Origin: Camillea tinctor | Taxonomy: Eukaryota > Ascomycota > Sordariomycetes > Xylariales > Xylariaceae | Reading direction: 5' to 3' | Assembly (NCBI GenBank): GCA_022578605.1 | Contig: MU394077.1 | Span: 186,001-250,000 of the forward strand | Length of the DNA stretch: 64,000 bases | Part shown: in pieces, positions 1-15,403 of the stretch | Layout: each line of letters begins with the position of its first letter | Position numbering within the stretch: the stretch's first letter is position 1 | Notes under the pieces: model-generated | The model's database searches: none | What the model saw: the letters and a program-made list of their open reading frames with translations, nothing else | Told to the model about the DNA's origin: nothing | Made by a program: the position numbers and the translations under genes

Positions 1-1770
1 ACTCTGAACCTATTCAAGTTAGATTTCCCTGTAGCTATGTTCCTAGGTATACATCTTAAGGGTAATTGCCTTTTAGGGAGTCCTACCGTTATATCCTATT
101 AGGGACAGGTTGATGTAACCCCATTACTCACGTCTTACATGTGGACTTTTGTGTTTTTGGTACGATATCAAGCTCTACACGTCATACCTTGATAGCTCCA
201 GCGAGAGAAGGATAAGGGGCGTCGATAGGTGCGTATGTAGGTGGTATATTCAGGGTACGAGTTATATACATACAATTTACGACGCCACGAAGTAGTAGTA
301 TGTACATAACATATTCTACCCAGCATTCTATTTGCATTTTCTTTTGTTTCAGCTGTGAAGGTTATTCGCATGCCGTAGATTTACATCTGCATATATACAT
401 ATATATGAGAAATGGATGCAAGATAATCTTACCAGTCACATACGTATGTATATATATCTATATATCTACGAAGAACACTTGAAAATGCCTCAGTAAAGCA
501 AGTCGTCGGCTCGTTTGGGAATCTGGAGCCGTTTTGCCTGTAGACCTGGCAAGTGCTAGCAAATTGGCGGTGATCGTATGTGCATAAGTGCGTCATTTGC
601 ATAAACGGCTTGGTCCTGATTTGCTGTGCCGTGAGGATCAGAAATTGGAGAAAGCGCGCAAAAAAACAACCTGTCATATTTTCAGTGTATTCCAAAGGTG
701 TTTGGTTCAGATAATGTCGAGTCTGGTGTCAGATTCGTATATAAGGGAAAGGAAATAAGCAGAAAATGATAATAATAACAAAGAACGGGAGCCGACACTG
801 AAGTTTTCCGAGACATGCATAATATCGCATTTCAGCAGGTTCAAAGGAAGTCTTATATATAACACGACAGACAAAACGCAACCTTGGAAGAAGGAAACGC
901 ATATTATTAGGGTTAGGTAGCTAGTATTGCTCAATTGGGTATATATGAATTTACATTATGAATAAAGGAATACCTTGATTTACATATCAATTGGTTGAGT
1001 ACAGATTAGTACTAGTGGTCTGAGCAGCTGAGTGTTAGATAAGAATAGAGCTACTCGTCAAGGCTAGATAGCTGGAGGTATATAAGTAATAACATATATA
1101 CAAGTATCCGGTATTATTGATTACATGTTCTATGGTTATAAACTACTACTAATACTTAGGTACTTTATACAATGAACACACCATTATAGAAAAGGCAACA
1201 CGATAAAAAGAAAGGACAATAGAAAGGAAGGAAAGAAAGAGAGATAGAGAGGGAAGGGGAAAAACTGACCAATCATAAGCTTCTAGCCCCTCCAAATTCA
1301 TGGGTCCCTCTCTTTTTTTTTCTCTTTCGTCCCTCGTTTCCAATCTATACCTAAAAAGCAGAGCTGGGTCATAGTGGTTGAATTTCCAATACCTTATATT
1401 AGGTAGGCTTAGTAGGCGGTTACTACCTACTATCTAGTGACATCAATAATTGATCTTACCTACCTCACTGGTACTACCTACCTTAGCTAGGTATCTAGCT
1501 AGACCTCAACTTTAAACTTTACCTAACCTTGCCTTACCTACACGAAAAAAATAATAATAATAAAAATCATCCATTAATTTTTAACCTAGCAGCTTTGCCT
1601 CAAACCTCTCCCCACTCAACAACATTTCAAAACTATTCATCGTTTATCTACAAGTATGTCAGTTTCATCATGAGCACTCGCCATTCCATTCTACATTCAC
1701 ATACCAGAACACAGAAATTCCTTTCATGAGTGTAAGTATATATTTATATATGAGGTGTATATGAGAGTGT

Positions 1771-1803
1771 AAGAGAGAGAGAGAGAGAGAGAGGAAGAGA
1801 GAG
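1771..1803. repeat. (GA)n microsatellite
   Basis: A run of eleven AG dinucleotides is followed by an interrupted GAAGAGAGAG tail. It is a simple sequence repeat in intergenic DNA. Confidence 0.9.
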
Positions 1804-2270
1804 TGTATGTATGTTTGTGTGTACAGTAGTAGTACGCTAACAATTTCTGGTTATATTAAGAAGGGGGGGCAAAAGCTCTGCATCACCACGTCACTGCATT
1901 ACTGCGACATCCCGTCCTTTAGGACCCTTAGTTTTTTTTCCGTTTCTCCCAACCGCCCAGCCAAGTTCTGGACTGAATATCAGACGGTTAGATACATAGT
2001 GGACCTAACCTACCCAACCTAGCCTACCAAAACTACTGCTACGGACCGAAAAAACAAACAAACGCAGAACTCTGCCAACTCTACTAGTCATCGAATTGGA
2101 ACATCTGTTAATCCAACCTAACAGAGTTCATCGAGACCTCGGGTGGCGCCAAGGTTAAGCTGCGTCCTTAGCTTGACCCAACCCACTACAAATCATCCAC
2201 CACCTCTTTCTCCTCCCCCCGGTTTATTATACTTTCTCTCTTTCCCTCCAGTTCAGTTATAAACTGCCTT

Positions 2271-2294
2271 ATGCCCCGAGCCGAATCATCTTGA
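2271..2294 (+). promoter_or_regulatory. uORF in the SNF1 leader
   Basis: An ATG at 2271 opens a seven-codon frame that stops at TGA 2292-2294. It lies about 100 nt upstream of the preferred SNF1 start (2396) and 20 nt upstream of the alternative in-frame ATG at 2315. If the transcript starts upstream of 2271, ribosomes would meet this frame first. The sequence shows the frame; a translational role is inference. Confidence 0.4.
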
Positions 2295-2395
2295 CCGTTC
2301 AAGGCTGGTGCTTCATGACGACTTGGTCCATTCCTCCCACTTCTCCCGCCTCCCTCTCCTCCACCACCACTGACCGTCGAGTACATTTTAACGAT

Positions 2396-5265
<2,870 letters not shown>

Positions 5266-7148
5266 AACTAGCCTCATGCCCAGGGATTAATTCAGCTTGC
5301 CCCATTCGATAGCCTATAGCTATTGCTACCTACACGGCCCTAGCAGGCTGGTACGACATGTGGTTTCTCCAAATATCTCCATCCCCGCCCTCTATTTTTC
5401 CATTGAATATTTTCTTCGAGACTACCGCACCCGAAATAAGCGGCCACGATCGACATGTTAGTCATACATGGACTAAGAAGGCAGATAGTATACGGTTTCG
5501 GTCTGGTTTGGTTTCTATCCACCCCCCCTGCAATTTGTCAGTGTGGTTTAGTATGACAAGATTGAGAGTAAACCTGACATTACAAGTGATTCAGGTCAGT
5601 ATGAGGATGGTATACAGATTACATGAAGACAATCCTTAGAAGGCAACTACTGGACTATGGGCATAGACCCCTACAGACATTTCACACATTCATGCAGGGG
5701 GAAATGATTAAGGGAGAAGGGAAGAATGGTTCGGCAGGTTACAGTCCGACAGGTGCGGCATTTTAACATGAACGTCTTCTTGGGATCAATGTACGCGGGT
5801 TACGAAATCATCTGAGTCGGAGTTATCATGCTTTGTTTATTTTTTTGTTGGTTTTTTTTTTCCTTTCTGGGACGATGAGGTTCAGGGAAATTAAGAAAGG
5901 AGTTTGTTTTGTCTATACCCCCACGGAAGGCAGAAATGGATGGAGGAAAGGGGTTGGAAGGGGAAGAGGAAAGAGGATGTGGTTAGGAGGGAGGGAAGTT
6001 GTTAAGAGAAGGTAAGATGATGAACATGAAGTCTCCACTCTTTTTTTTTACTAGCAGGTAGAGAAAGAGAGAGGATAATAAGTAAAGTGAAAGAAGAGAA
6101 AAAGGACGTGGGAGTATGGGGGTAGAGGGGGGCGGATGATAGGAGAGGAAGGTTCACGGGATATGTGTTACTAAGGAACCTAAGCTACTGAACTTACTTA
6201 ACTTTGCCTAGGGTATCTTGAGACTGTAGCATGTTTTGTTCATGATCAAGACCTGGATTAATTGATCGAAAAATTTTAGTGACCGAGTCCTTCTTTCTTC
6301 CCCTCTTCGAGTTAGTCACTTAAGGCTTGTTTGCGCTCCTCTCCCCTTTTCTTTTGTGGTAAACCCGAAAGAGAGAGGATTCATATAATAGAGAGGAATA
6401 AGCGATGTATGGGTAATCATAGCCTAGTATGCCTTATATACCTCAGGAGTTAAGGGGTAAGTGAAAAAAGCTTTTTGAGAAGGGAAAGGGGGTTTGGTTG
6501 AGAAGCGATATACCAACAACTATTCGTTCCCGTTGCCGTTCTGTTGCTATTCTATATTGCGGGCCATGAAGAACTCTCAGCCAGTTCTCTGTCTTATACA
6601 ATATAAGATTCGAGTGTTTATTCGCGTTACTTAGGTATTTTGTATAAAGTAAGTTATGAATAAAGAGGGATAGTTGTCTAGGGTTAGGGTCGGGGTGTGT
6701 GGTGTGTATATGTTTTGTTAAGGAATGGATAGATAGATGGTTGGGAGAGTAGGTTAGAGGAAGCCATGAATATGCGGAGACATTTGTATGAAAACTATCG
6801 AGTTGTGTTTCTTGGTCGTGGAGCTGCGTTATTGTGATCATTTCGTACCTAATCTAGGCCAAAAAGATAGGTCGATAAGAGAGTGGTAGAGAAACAAAAG
6901 TGCTCGTCTGGTAATATATAAATAAGGGGGTAAGATAACATAATTAAATAGATGAGAGGCCTTTAATGTTCTATAAGTATGTACCTTAATTTAGCTAAGA
7001 ACATGTATGCTGTATGCTTCCCCTTAGTCTTCTCTTCTCTCTTCTCTAACGTGAACCTCATAACTAACCTAGATATCTATACTCGAATCTCCCCCTTCCC
7101 CCCTTTTCTATCTATCTATCTATCCACCCTCCTTCCCTTCCTCCGCCC
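5266..7148. other. Convergent intergenic region
   Basis: This stretch lies between the 3' ends of SNF1 and the flavoenzyme gene and should hold both 3' UTRs. It contains purine-rich tracts (5930-6130) and T-rich tracts (5850-5870). No frame in it has a recognisable domain. A 132-codon minus-strand frame at 6443-6841 has no motif I know and is low-complexity in composition. Confidence 0.6.
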
Positions 7149-9080
7149 TCACACCCCCCCAAAATCCCCAAACAGACTCCCCCTCCGATCCGCCACCGCG
7201 ACCTCGTCGCGCTTCAGCCGCGCGAGCGCGACCCGCGCCCCCGTGAGCTCGTACTCGGGCGGGAGGTCGATCTCGGGCGCGCCCAGCATCATGTCGACGA
7301 CGGCGCGGGCGCACAGCGCCGCGTTGGGCATCCCGTGGCCCGAGTACCCGGCGCAGAGCCAGAGCCCGCCTTGTCCTCCTCCCCCACCACTACTACCTCC
7401 AGAAGAAAGGGAAAGCGGGTCGCTTGGCTCGTCGTCTCCGCCTAGGCTCTCCGGCACGCGGCCCACGAGCGGGTGCCCGTCGCGCGTGTACCCCATTATA
7501 CCGGTCCATTCGTGGGTCGGTTCGAGGTCTTGCTTCTCCTTCTTCTTCTCTCCTTCCGGAGCTGCGACGGCATCGGGGGAAGAGGAGGAGGAGAGATCCA
7601 TCATCCCCGCTAGCTCGCCCCGCAAGTACCACGCCACCGCCTCGTCGATCGTCGAGTCGTCCGACACGCCGACCCCGCGCCCCGGCGCGTGCCGCCTCCC
7701 GCCACCGAAAATGAGCTCCCCGTCGCCGCCGGCGGGCGCGGGAGGGCGCTGCACGAGGTAGTCGTCCCGCTCGTAGGGGTCGTCGGGCTCGCCCATGAAG
7801 TAGAACGTGTGACCTATGTCGAGGGGTGCGGGGGCGGGGGAAGTAGTAGAAGAAGAAGAAGAAGGGGGAGGAGGAGGAGGCTTCAGGGCAGCGACCTGTC
7901 CCCTCGTCGGCACGATCAGGTCCGCGAGCGCGGGGAGCAGGTGCGCGGTGTACCCGTTCGTGGCGAGGAGGACCTGACGCGCGGTGAGTGTTCCGCGGGG
8001 CGTGTGCAGAGTCCACGTCGCTTCCGTTGGGGTCTCGGCCCTCGTGAGTCCCGTCACTTGGGTGTTGGTCTGGAGATTAAAGCTCCCGTTCCCTCCTTCT
8101 TCATTGGCAGCGAGCAGCCTCTCCAGCACAAACGCAACCAGCTTATACGGCCACAGGCTCACCGCGTTCCACTGCACGACCGCGCCCTCCGCGTCGGGCA
8201 CGCGCAGGTTCTGCAAGGTCAGCTCCCGGCGCTCGCCGGGTAGCAGCCAGGCGGGGGTGCCGGCGTCCTCGCGCGTCACGAGGGCCACGTTGGCGGCGAG
8301 GTCGGGGTACTTCTCAGTCAGGCGGGCGACTTTCTCGCGGGCGAGGGCGAAGAGATTGGCTGAGTAGTAGGCGTGTACGCCTGAGGTGGTGTGCCAGTCG
8401 CAGGGGATGCTGTGCTGCTCCACTAGGGTCTTGAGGAAGGAGAAGGTGCGCAGCTCGAAGGAGGAGATGTGCGGTGCCGGCATGTACATGGCGGGCTGGC
8501 AGTGACCTCCATTCTAGAGAAAAGAGGGAAGGAGTTTATTAGTCTGAGTGTTCCTATGTAGGTGCAAATAAGTAAAATTGTTTATATGCGGAGATGTGTG
8601 AAAAGGGGTAAGTGAGTAAGTGTTGATATGACTTGAGCGTAACAACGTCACGTCACATAAACACAGCCCCTCTCTGTTCATATTTCCACTACTACTACTA
8701 TCATCGTAATATTCAGCAATTCCTCCACAATGAACTGCACCATTGGATTCTCACACCCAATACAGGTCTTATACATATATGAATGATATGACGTCATAAG
8801 TTCTTTATATAGGGGATGGGTGTGTATATAGGTTAGTTGGCAGCGATGCAAGTTGACTTACTCGGCCTGTAGCTCCCCAGCATGCCTCCCTCGCCTCGAC
8901 CATGACAACGTTTAGGTCGGGTCGCTTCTCGCGCAGGAAATGGGCGGCAAAGGCCCCCGTGATGCCGCTACCGACGATAGCCACGTCCGCAGCGCGGGGT
9001 AGGTCAGGAGTGGTCCGGTGGCCGAGAAGCTTGGCCGAGGGCTCCTTGTGCCAGTAAGATTTGGTGCTATGATCGTTCAT
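7149..9080 (-). CDS. FAD-dependent oxidoreductase (D-amino-acid-oxidase family)
   Basis: This predicted flavoprotein of the DAO superfamily (PF01266 type) probably oxidises an amine or amino-acid C-N bond; its substrate cannot be read from sequence. Two exons, 8862-9080 and 7149-8513, give 527 residues. The dinucleotide motif VAIVGSGITGAFAAHF begins at residue 33. The exon junction rebuilds GATGRNGGHC, a family hallmark near the FAD. The C-terminal GYSGHGMPNA motif is present and closes the FAD site. The 348-bp intron (8514-8861) has a GTAAGT donor and a CTCTAG acceptor. I start at ATG 9080 (MNDHSTKSYW). Pro/Ser- and Gly/Ser-rich inserts near the middle and C-terminus look like lineage-specific loops. 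Its start lies 610 bp from the eIF2 beta stop, so the promoter is in that interval. The family is clear; the reaction is not. Confidence 0.88.
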
Positions 9081-9690
9081 CTTTGTTTTGAGTCTTTGCA
9101 CTGAAACACAGAATATCGTTACCAGCTGGGTAACAAGTCAAAGACTGCAGTGTGTGTGTTGCGGGATATGTAAGTTGGGTAAGTAAATAAATAAGTAACT
9201 CAGGTACATAGTAGATAGTCGATTAACCTAACTGATAAGGGAGACAGACATTGGCGGCGAGGGGTCATAAACTGCCCCTCCTTCTCCCTTTGACTGTCAT
9301 CATTCAGGTATCCTCTTTTATTAATCAAACCCCATAGTACGAGAAAGACACAACTTTAGAAGCTTTGCACAAGAGAATAATTGTACCATCACCAACAGTT
9401 TTCACATTGCTTATATATGGACATATCAACGAATACTTAACATATAACACAACTCAACACGTAACCATGCCATTAATTAACCTTTTAAGTAGGAAAGGCT
9501 AGGGAAGAAAGAAAATACTTATTGGCACCAGAGATGTTTAATTCTAACCATGCTGAGCCAAACGCCTGTTTCTTTTTTCTTCATTCCAGTCTTGCCTCAT
9601 CTATCTGCTGGGGAGCCAACCTAGGTGCTCCCAGAATAAAACATCAATTTCATAAAGACCAATTGACAAGTAGAATACGATATACCCTGC
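9081..9690. other. Intergenic region, probable flavoenzyme promoter
   Basis: This lies between the flavoenzyme start and the eIF2 beta stop, both genes on the minus strand. It should hold the eIF2 beta 3' UTR and the flavoenzyme promoter. I see no gene or clear regulatory motif. Confidence 0.55.
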
Positions 9691-11423
9691 TTAACCTTGC
9701 ATCTTCTTTCTCTTGCCAACCTGGGCAGAGAAACCGGTCTTGATAGCGGTAACCGACCGACGCGATCCACACGAGTTGCAAGTGATGAAGTAGAGACGGT
9801 TCTCTCCCTTGCTAAGCTCTGTAGAAAATGGGTCAGTAGCTGCAACATCGAAATAGTGCATAGTAGTAAATATAATAAATAATAATTCAAGGACTGCTTA
9901 GCAGCATACCTGTTGTGGGGGATTTGCATGTGCGGCACGTGACATATTCGACTGTACATTTCATTAGTTACCATTATCGTCCACCATAGTAGCAGTAGTA
10001 GTAGTAGTATGGTTCTCTGCGGAACAGCCAAAAACTTACTGATGTATTTCCGCAAGACGTTCTCGATCTGCTTCTGCTGGAAACGACCCTTGATGACTAG
10101 TCGTCTGCTTCCGTCTACGGAGCCGTTTGTACCCAATTCGGCGAACAGATAGCTGTGTGGTATATTAGCAATTATAATATGGTCAAAGCCGGTCGGCTGA
10201 CGGGGAACAAAGTAGCTTACGCAGTAACGTGTTCTTCGCTTCGCTTCATCCTCTTGCAGATATCCTGAATGTTGGCGAAGATAGTCTTCTTGTTGCCTTC
10301 ACGGAGACACTGGGGAGGCGGGATCTTGTAGCTTCGCGAGCCGCTCGAGGCATGGTCGGGGTTCTTCTGGGCCAGAAGGCTGAAGAAGCGGTTGAGCAGC
10401 AAGTCATAGCTGATGGCCTTAGTCTCGTCATGTTTCCAAATGCCGGTACCCTTCTCCATATCACCACTCTGCTCGTCAACCTTCTCGGCACCAGCCTCTC
10501 CATCTCCCTTCTCGAGATCGAGAGCCGCTAGCTTGGCAGCGAACTCATCTTCGGCACCCTCCTTGGGAGCCTTCTTCTTCTTCTTCTTTTTGAGGGTCAG
10601 GTCGAGCCCTCCATTGGCAGCACCTTCGCCATCGGCATCGCCGGCAGCATCCTCCGTCTTGGGCTTCTTCTTCTTCTTCTTGAGGCCGGCAAGGGCGTCA
10701 TCGGCAGGTGGGATATCACCGTCACCGTCACCTTCAACGGGGGCTTCTTTCGAATCAGCAAATGATCCGAGAGCGGCGGAGAGCGGTGGCGTACGTGGAG
10801 TGTGGGACAAGGCGGTGTCCTTGGTTTCTTCGGCGGAAGCCATGGTGACCTTTCCGTCGGCTTCGACTATTATAGCTTCCGAATTGAATACGACAGACTT
10901 GCGCTGCTTGCGGTCGGGGAAGGGAGGGCGTCGTTCCTAAAAGGTTAGTGTGTTGGTAAAGAAGGAATAGAAGGGTTGTTCTTTTTTTCTTTCCCCTTAA
11001 CGGATGGGTGGATGAACGGGTGGAAAGATAGAGAGATAGGTAGGTAAGATAGTAAAATAGAGTAGGTGATTATTATGCAGGAATGATGACTCGAATTTTT
11101 GGTGGTAAAATACATATAGACTTGGTGACTGGTGATTTTTGGGAAAGTGGGGCGCGCACAGGGCAACTTTGGCGCATGTCGGAACTTTGGAGGGGCAACT
11201 TTTTTTTTTCTTTTTTTTCTTTTTCTTTTTCTTTTTTCTTTTCTTTTTACAGTTGTCCTACCCTACCTATTTTTGGGGGGTCTCCGCTACTAGCGCCGTT
11301 TGGAGGGGGTTTTTCGAAAGGGGTGGGTAAAGTTCAGTATGCACATAATTAAGTACTTACAGTGGTTGGTGGTGCTGCGGCTGGTGCTGCTGCTGCGTCT
11401 GTCGCTGTCTCTGATGCATCCAT
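9691..11423 (-). CDS. SUI3: Translation initiation factor eIF2 subunit beta
   Basis: This is the beta subunit of eIF2, part of the GTP-dependent complex that brings initiator tRNA to the 40S ribosome. Five exons join in frame: 11361-11423, 10221-10936, 10040-10152, 9910-9951 and 9691-9818, giving 353 residues. The first exon encodes only 21 residues ([10 protein letters not shown]...). It lies across a 424-bp intron, so the internal Met at 10843 is not the start; the sequence before it (RKQRKSVVF) is typical of fungal eIF2 beta N-termini. Two poly-lysine blocks follow, the expected contacts for eIF5 and eIF2B. The core has the characteristic [24 protein letters not shown] and [13 protein letters not shown] segments. 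A C2-C2 zinc ribbon ends the protein (Cys303, Cys306, Cys325, Cys328). Human and yeast proteins have three lysine blocks; I see two here. Confidence 0.95.
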
Positions 11424-12510
11424 CTTGAGAGAGAAAGATGTGTGATGAGGTAAAGCCAAATAAGTATCCTATTTTTTGATATAGGTATTGGTGTTGGTAT
11501 TGGTATTCCTAGCTCTTCCTTCTTCTCTGACTTGCTCCCTCACACAAAGTAAATGGCCTTGCTGCTGCTTATCGGATCTGATGGATGACCAGATAGATAG
11601 GTTGCGTGCACCGAAATGGATTGGCTGATAGATGAGATACGATGTGACGACTAATGGTAGCAGATGTTTCGATCGATTAATTTTTGTATTCTGGGACTGG
11701 GAAATACTGAGGAAAAGGTGGGTTGAAGTTGAATAGGTGAAGGAATCGTGGTCAACAGACAGACGAGGATGGTATGACGTTTGAAGAAATGCCTTACCTT
11801 AAAGAGGAGATGGGATTAGGTAGGATTAGGTAGTACTTAAGTATCTTGTTAGGCCGTAGCTAGCTGTGCTGTTGCGCTACTTCTTTATTGATAACCGACC
11901 CTCGCCTCGCCTTCCTCCAAAATACGCCCTTTCTTTCTGACTCAACTAACTTAGACGCCTTCAAGCTTTCCCTCTGGAGAAACAACCCCCCCACCATGAC
12001 CCACTTTAGAAAGCTAAAACCTACTCAATCTACCCAATAAGAATTCAATCTAGATTATCACCATGGATCCACTTCTTGTGAAGCCCGATCTCTCTTGTCC
12101 GTATGGGTTTACAGTAGCAGTAGCAGCAGCCGTATGTAGCAGTATTAGGTAGTCAGGTACCCACAATTCAATAGTGTGCTACTTGCACTTCACTGGGAGT
12201 ATCCGGTCAAACCTTCAACTTTACCCTTCCTTACACCTAACCTACACCATCACTCCACCATTTATTCCTCTTTGTCGCAAACCCTCTGCGTCGCAAATCA
12301 TAAGGGGAAAAAGGGAAAAGGAAAAGGAAACAAGAAAAAAAAACCAATCACAAGTATTCGGTGCTTTGGGGTCAGATGCATCAGAGCTGGTAGTGAGCAG
12401 CGCGAGGTTCGCTGCTTTCCTCTATTACCCTCTTCTCTTCTCCCTCCCCATTCCCTTCGATACCCACACTCCCCTTTCTCTTCACTACCAACATATCTCC
12501 ATCTTGAAAC
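11424..12510. other. Divergent promoter region, eIF2 beta / Mim2-like
   Basis: This interval separates two divergent starts. It is AT-rich with purine runs near 12300-12340 and a pyrimidine-rich leader at 12410-12500 before the Mim2-like ATG. I see no gene in it. Confidence 0.6.
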
Positions 12511-12898
12511 ATGTCTCTCTCCGAATCCTTCACAATTCCCGACGTCCCGGCGTCCGATAATGACGATATCGACTCCCTGCCCTCCACCTCGACCGAGAGC
12601 TTCACATCCGAAGACGACGATTACGATGCGCAAAGAGAGTGGGAGCAGAGCTTGGAGCAGCTACAGCTTCTCCTGACCATGATACTGGTCCCCTTCGCCG
12701 GCAAGTACTTTGGTCGTAAATTTGCATACTGGAGTAGGCTATCCCCGCGCAGTCATGGTAGAACGGACTTTGCGTTGCTAACGTCATCCTCTAGGCTGGG
12801 CGAGGTACATGGAATGGATGCACAACGTCGAGATACAATGGACCAGCAAGAAGTCGTTCAAGGCTGCCGGCGCCGCAGAAGCCGCCACATCGCTATGA
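12511..12898 (+). CDS. MIM2: Small mitochondrial outer-membrane protein, Mim2-like
   Basis: Two exons (12511-12733 and 12795-12898) give 108 residues. The N-terminal half is acidic and Ser-rich, followed by EWEQSLEQLQLL and one hydrophobic helix (LLLTMILVPFAGKYFG). A conserved-looking aromatic tail, GRKFAYWSWARYMEW, is rebuilt only by splicing (donor GTAGGC, acceptor CTAG). This architecture fits fungal Mim2, a subunit of the MIM complex that inserts single-pass proteins into the mitochondrial outer membrane. I base the call on remembered family features, not on an alignment. The ATG at 12511 has an adenine at -3 and follows a pyrimidine-rich leader. It could instead be another small tail-anchored protein. 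Confidence 0.65.
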
Positions 12899-13986
12899 GG
12901 TGACTAGACATCCTACTTCACACGACCCGATTAGAACTTCTCCGGGGGAGAAAACAACACGTCTGTATATACCTACTACTAGGGCGTTGGTCTCGGAAAA
13001 TAGACTCCCCGGCGGCAAAATATCTGTGGAAATGAGGCCTTGGCCGTACGGATGCGGTCCGGCAGGTACACGCATTGGGTTACCATCTATATAGGTATCA
13101 TCCACATCGAAATTACAGAGCTATTTTGCTTCGCCTATTTTCCGGTAAAAAGTTACTTTTATGATATACCATACCAAAACAAAAAATATAGCATATGAAT
13201 GATATCAAGCAACTTTACATGAACCGTGTCTCGGAACCCCACACCCACATATCAAACTACCTCATACTAATATAATAGACCCACTAGCCTGAGCCAAGTA
13301 GTTGCTAACATCACATCTCATATGTACATCCAGTCCAGTCTAATAGAAATATAGGTTACCTTATTGTAAGGACCTAGGTCCATATACATCGAAAAATATC
13401 ATCAGTTGGTGTATCATATAGGCCAGTATCGATAATAGAAAGAACTTGAAAATCAGTAAGGTAAATATCGAAAATAATAGGCTTCGTCGAATGAAATAAT
13501 ATAAGGGATTTATAGAAATATTCAGAAGCACAACATGTTACATAGCGAATGTTTAATTCCCCTGTTTATCAATCTAATAAAATTTCTATCTAAGTACCTA
13601 AAGGTTATTAAGGAAAAAATCATCTTTGGTTATAGACCCTTTCGTAATACTCCTACTGGCTCAAGAAATCGATTTATGATATAAAGCATTACCAGAAAAC
13701 AATTCTTAATAATACACAATCGAGTATAATAGAGATGAATTATCGTAGCAGGCCACCCCCCTTTGTTGTCAACTGATTACTCTGAACAATACTCGCATAT
13801 CGATGTTGTTTAACATGTCTATGGGAACCTCTAATCAACACTCCTATTCTCTGGGAGGCCTACCGAGCATCTAACAACTATATACCTAAATATGATATTA
13901 ACACATACAAAAATAGTAAAGGGGCAAAATATAAAGTACGTAAGTGAACCCCTGACTTCAAGTCTAAACCATATGTAAAGACTTTT

Positions 13987-14175
13987 ATGCCCCCTCCTCA
14001 TTATTCAGACGCATACCTACTCTCGGATATAGCCTGGCAGTGCGGCTGTGGCAGCCCCCCGGAGGACGATTACAACATCGACGAGAACGCCTTCAACCTG
14101 ACCCTCTGCAGCCGATGTGCGAACTACGCGCCTGATCACAGCGGCACCATTGTCACCAGTAGAGATGGCGGCTAA
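13987..14175 (+). CDS. Hypothetical 62-residue protein with C-x-C and C-x2-C pairs
   Basis: This short frame is visibly richer in GC than the surrounding AT-rich DNA, and it ends the GC island with its own TAA. It contains Cys19-Gly-Cys21 and Cys41-x2-Cys44, the spacing of a small zinc-binding unit, separated by an acidic stretch. I recognise no family. It could be an intact small gene, one exon of a larger gene, or a remnant. No splice-linked partner exon was obvious. Confidence 0.35.
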   Translation: MPPPHYSDAYLLSDIAWQCGCGSPPEDDYNIDENAFNLTLCSRCANYAPDHSGTIVTSRDGG

Positions 14176-15151
14176 GAGTGGTGCGTTTATGAAGTTTTGT
14201 CGGAAGATAGTGCGTATGGGGGAAAGGAGAGGAGGCAGGGGACCTAACATATTAATCTAACCGGTAATTGACGGATTAAGTAGGTAAGTTCATAAATCTC
14301 GCCCGAATGGTTGTCACAAGGAACCAAAACGAACGCTTGGGTAATCGCTATATTGTTGTGAAGAATTTAGGACTAAAATTACACATGTCTTGCTATATAT
14401 ATAGGGGAAGACTCTTTTCGTTTCTCCTAACCCCTGACATAACCCATAGTTTCGATTGTTAGGGTCTCTTTTTATCATTGAAAGTCATAATTTGATACAG
14501 TAGGTTTGACCTTCTATGTTTGCCACGGTGATATCATGATTGCACAAAACCCTGTTGACAACGTTGAAAAGTATCTGTCTTATACGGCTAGCTTGAAGGG
14601 GGGTAGGAACATATGTATATCGGATGACTTCCTAGCATTGTTGCCGCAAGCCTGTTTCAGAACCAATAGCAAACAACTCCTGTCTAGGTAGTCATCTAAC
14701 CTAATGCTTCTTCAAGCAATATCACCTTGAATACGGCGGTTAGAGCCGGGTAGACGTGGGCAGAAAGCAAACCGTCCCTCTAAGAGTCCGGTGTCAAGTT
14801 GAATATACATAAGGTAGTTGCATAAATACAAAGACTTTTCACAGTCAGGATACTATTGTATCTTAGACATGCCTACGATTTCTGTATTCTTCTAGAGACA
14901 TATGTCAGCTTATTCTTGTTTATATGTTACACTACCTTCCCTAAATTTGACTATTGTAGTGGCGAAGAATTGTTTCTGTATCAACAAAGCCCGAAAATAT
15001 CCTACTTTACTCATCACATTCACTTATGTGTCGCAGAGCCATGTTCTATGGAATGGCTCACAAGACTTTAACTGTTCAAATCCAAGAACTCTTTTGGATG
15101 TATACACCTGCGTAAGTGTGTGCTTTGATTTATATTTGTCAGGGGTTATGT

Positions 15152-15209
15152 GGTCACGAAGAGAGTGTTCTCGTATATAAGTAACAGAGATATTTGTAGT
15201 TTTAGTCTA
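15152..15209 (+). repeat. Diverged repeat, copy A
   Basis: This 58-nt segment aligns to 15404-15462 with about three quarters of positions identical. More than half of the differences are transitions, for example TGTTCTC against TGTCCCC and AGAGAT against AGGGAC, and copy A is the more AT-rich. This is consistent with RIP-like decay. Confidence 0.55.
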
Positions 15210-15403
15210 AGTTCCTCACATAAAAATGTAGCGATTACCCAATCACTTGCTTGTTCCCTCGGGATAAGTTACAACCACAAGGCTATAGTCTTAAACGGGG
15301 TTCCCAGGATCCTACCTGAGATTTATCAAGCAACAAAGCCGACAAGGACGCAAGGTTCAACTCACATTCAAGTTGACAATGTAACTATTGTTAGGGTTCA
15401 GGT

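Larger units (their letters stand above)
1..2395. other. AT-rich intergenic region and SNF1 leader
   Basis: I find no supportable gene here. The DNA is AT-rich and contains many TAGGTA/TACCTA words, densest at about 1400-1500. There is a short (GA)n tract at 1771-1803 and a pyrimidine-rich stretch at 2190-2260 that is probably the SNF1 promoter or leader. Open frames are short and lack recognisable motifs. The segment around 480-680 is less AT-rich than its surroundings, but I cannot assign it a function. Confidence 0.6.

Noticed and set aside
7393..8016. Arg/Pro/Ala-rich frames overlapping the flavoenzyme gene
   Set aside because: They arise from the GC-rich coding sequence in other frames; the flavoenzyme frame has clear family motifs.
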